A DNA stretch of 31,876 bases from Deltaproteobacteria bacterium. GTDB lineage: Bacteria; Bdellovibrionota_C; UBA2361; J135. This document shows positions 30,819-31,876 of the stretch, one piece after another. Positions within the stretch are counted from its first letter, which is position 1, and each line of letters starts with the position of its first letter. The stretch is taken from the NCBI GenBank assembly GCA_020635175.1, contig JACKAH010000017.1, positions 1 to 31,876 of the forward strand, read 5' to 3'. The notes beneath the pieces were generated by a model, which saw nothing but the letters and a program-made list of their open reading frames with translations, was not told where the DNA came from and did no database searches. The translations under genes were made by a program, and so were the position numbers.

Positions 30819-31316
30819 ATGGCACATCATAATAGTGATAAAGAGGTAGAATTATCGATGAAACTTGCTTCACAGTGCGATCTTGGGATCTTATCGGGGC
30901 AATTCCTATGTCAAACTCTTGAAACATTGGATCCTCAAGAGCCGTTGATCTGTAAGGACACTGATTCGATTAGTCATGTACTTTCTTTTTTGCAAGATAA
31001 CAGTATCGGATCTGTCCTTATAGTAGATAGTCAGGGGAAGTTATCAGGGATTTTTACGGAGAGGGATTTTCTAACAAAGATATTCAATTGCGATTTTGAC
31101 CTTGAGAGCACCCCAGTTAGTGAGGTTATGACGGCTAGCCCAGAATCACAGTTCCTTAGTGGAACTATAGCTTTTGCGCTTAATTTAATGGCTCATGGCG
31201 GTTTTCGGCATATCCCCATAGTAGACCAGGAGAACTACCCGATAGGCATAATTTCGGTAAAAGATGTAGTAAATTACATCGTTAGGGAGATGAATCGGGC
31301 CTTGGACCTAGATTGA
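30819..31316 (+). CDS. CBS-pair domain protein
   Basis: 165 aa consisting almost wholly of two CBS motifs: residues about 42-95 (ICKDTDSISHVLSFLQDNSI, VLIVDSQGKLSGIFTERDFL) and about 103-158 (VMTASPESQFLSGTIAFALN, RHIPIVDQENYPIGIISVKD VVNYI, without the space). Such modules bind AMP, ATP or similar nucleotides and regulate partner proteins. No effector domain is attached. It is in one transcription unit with the PfkB kinase and FapA-like genes, start ATG after AAGGA. Confidence 0.92.
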   Translation: MAHHNSDKEVELSMKLASQCDLGILSGQFLCQTLETLDPQEPLICKDTDSISHVLSFLQDNSIGSVLIVDSQGKLSGIFTERDFLTKIFNCDFDLESTPVSEVMTASPESQFLSGTIAFALNLMAHGGFRHIPIVDQENYPIGIISVKDVVNYIVREMNRALDLD

Positions 31317-31412
31317 CCAAAAGTGGCCTTCCCAGGTCACATATTTGAGTAAGAAAGCCATAATCATTAACATACGTACACCCAGATGTCTGAGGAGAGG
31401 TTTTTCTTAATT

Positions 31413-31480
31413 TTCCTAATGTTATTGTATGGTTAGCAAACTCAACGTCACTAATGTTAAGAGCGATAGCTCATTAGGAA
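31413..31480. repeat. Inverted and direct repeats before the last gene
   Basis: TTCCTAATG (31413-31421) and its inverse CATTAGGAA (31472-31480) face each other across 50 nt, and CTAATGTTA occurs twice in the same direction (31416-31424 and 31451-31459). Three related CTAATG-type sites thus lie within 70 bp, 24 bp before the start of the last gene. They could be operator half-sites. The rest of the 187-bp gap after the CBS gene holds no ORF and no clear terminator. Confidence 0.4.
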
Positions 31481-31503
31481 GATTCATTTTCTGGATATCT
31501 ACA

Positions 31504-31876
31504 ATGGATAAGAAAAACCTAGTATTTACAGTTTTAGCTGTAGCACTCGTAGTAGTTGTTGTTTTTATGCCTGATTTGCTCACTCCAAGCGGAGACCGAG
31601 CAGGCTTGCGTTCGTCTATATCTTCAAGACTTGATGCATCTAAAGGTGAACCTAAAGCAGGACTACGTAGAGATAGCTCAAGCCCAAGCTCTCCACTATC
31701 AAGAGTGCTTGATACCTTTGAATCAAAGACCAGAGTTTCGCATAAAAACGATCAGCCTTTAGTTAACAAGCCTGCAACTTGGGGCATGATTCAAAAGGGC
31801 GAGTATCATGAAGTTTTAGCTAGTGCCAGAAATCGAGCTCACATCATTGCTAAAGAACTTGGTGGTGAAAGTATCA
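31504..31876 (+). CDS. Exported or membrane-anchored protein, 3' end cut by the window
   Basis: Open from the ATG at 31504 to the right edge (124 codons). The N-terminus MDKKNLVFTVLAVALVVVVV continues into FMPDL, a single hydrophobic helix after a short positive stretch, so a signal anchor or signal peptide. The following region is Ser/Arg/Lys-rich and low in complexity (SSISSRLDASKGEPKAG and similar), then a more regular part begins (TWGMIQKGEYHEVLASARNR, AHIIAKELGGESI). Family not recognised from the visible part. Composition matches the host. Confidence 0.75.
   Translation, partial: MDKKNLVFTVLAVALVVVVVFMPDLLTPSGDRAGLRSSISSRLDASKGEPKAGLRRDSSSPSSPLSRVLDTFESKTRVSHKNDQPLVNKPATWGMIQKGEYHEVLASARNRAHIIAKELGGESI

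Noticed and set aside
31556..31762. 68-aa ORF near the right edge
   Set aside because: It is out of frame with the signal-peptide-bearing gene starting at 31504, which stays open to the edge.
1..31876. CRISPR array, prophage or complete defence island
   Set aside because: No regularly spaced repeats, no phage structural genes, and the only defence-like gene (DUF5706) stands alone.

Overview
The window is a gene-dense stretch (AT-rich, roughly 40% GC by eye) of a Gram-negative bacterial chromosome, almost all of it core metabolism and translation. The best clue to lineage is gene order: tRNA-Gln, prs, rplY, pth, then rpsF and rplI is the arrangement of the former Deltaproteobacteria (for example Geobacter), with two departures: hppA stands where ychF would be, and rpsR is missing between rpsF and rplI. 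Lipoproteins, an O-antigen ligase/polymerase-like protein, a murein tripeptide amidase and DAP synthesis genes fit a diderm with meso-DAP peptidoglycan. I place it in the Desulfobacterota/Myxococcota/Bdellovibrionota/SAR324 group without further resolution; there is no rRNA.

Layout. Bases 1-3258 (+): 3' part of rpoD, a class III aminotransferase and a fibronectin-III-like lipoprotein. Bases 3242-6332 (-): a tight operon of a second class III aminotransferase, mpaA and cinA. Bases 6436-8091 (+): dapA-dapB, divergent from that operon. Bases 8316-11508 (+): an IclR regulator with a clear terminator, then etfB-etfA and a DUF192 protein. Bases 11505-14892 (-): acyl-CoA (propionyl-CoA) carboxylase beta subunit, Cys-rich lipoprotein, small OadG-like protein, DUF5706 membrane protein, then a SIMPL-domain protein. 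Bases 14987-16588 (+): methylmalonyl-CoA mutase large subunit, divergent from the carboxylase. An inositol monophosphatase (-), tRNA-Gln, then the translation run prs-rplY-pth-hppA-rpsF-rplI continuing into a LamG-like membrane protein and an O-antigen ligase-like protein (to 25624). Bases 25699-27031: a small secreted protein, then a sharply GC-rich foreign island with one small ORF flanked by hairpins. Bases 27032-31876 (+): ispH (long form), a PfkB kinase, a FapA/DUF342 protein, a CBS-pair protein, and a gene cut by the right edge.

How the genes work together. Carboxylase, methylmalonyl-CoA mutase and ETF point to oxidation of propionyl-CoA/odd-chain or branched substrates. The mpaA/aminotransferase/dapAB cluster joins turnover of murein peptide with DAP/lysine synthesis.

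The parts most worth a second look are the GC-rich island near 26.3-26.8 kb, the 20-bp palindrome just before ispH, a Pycsar-effector-like (DUF5706) protein encoded in a carboxylase operon without a visible cyclase, two paralogous aminotransferases that both lack the usual family glutamate, and a CinA whose deamidase domain has lost its catalytic motif. I found no complete new defence or mobile system.
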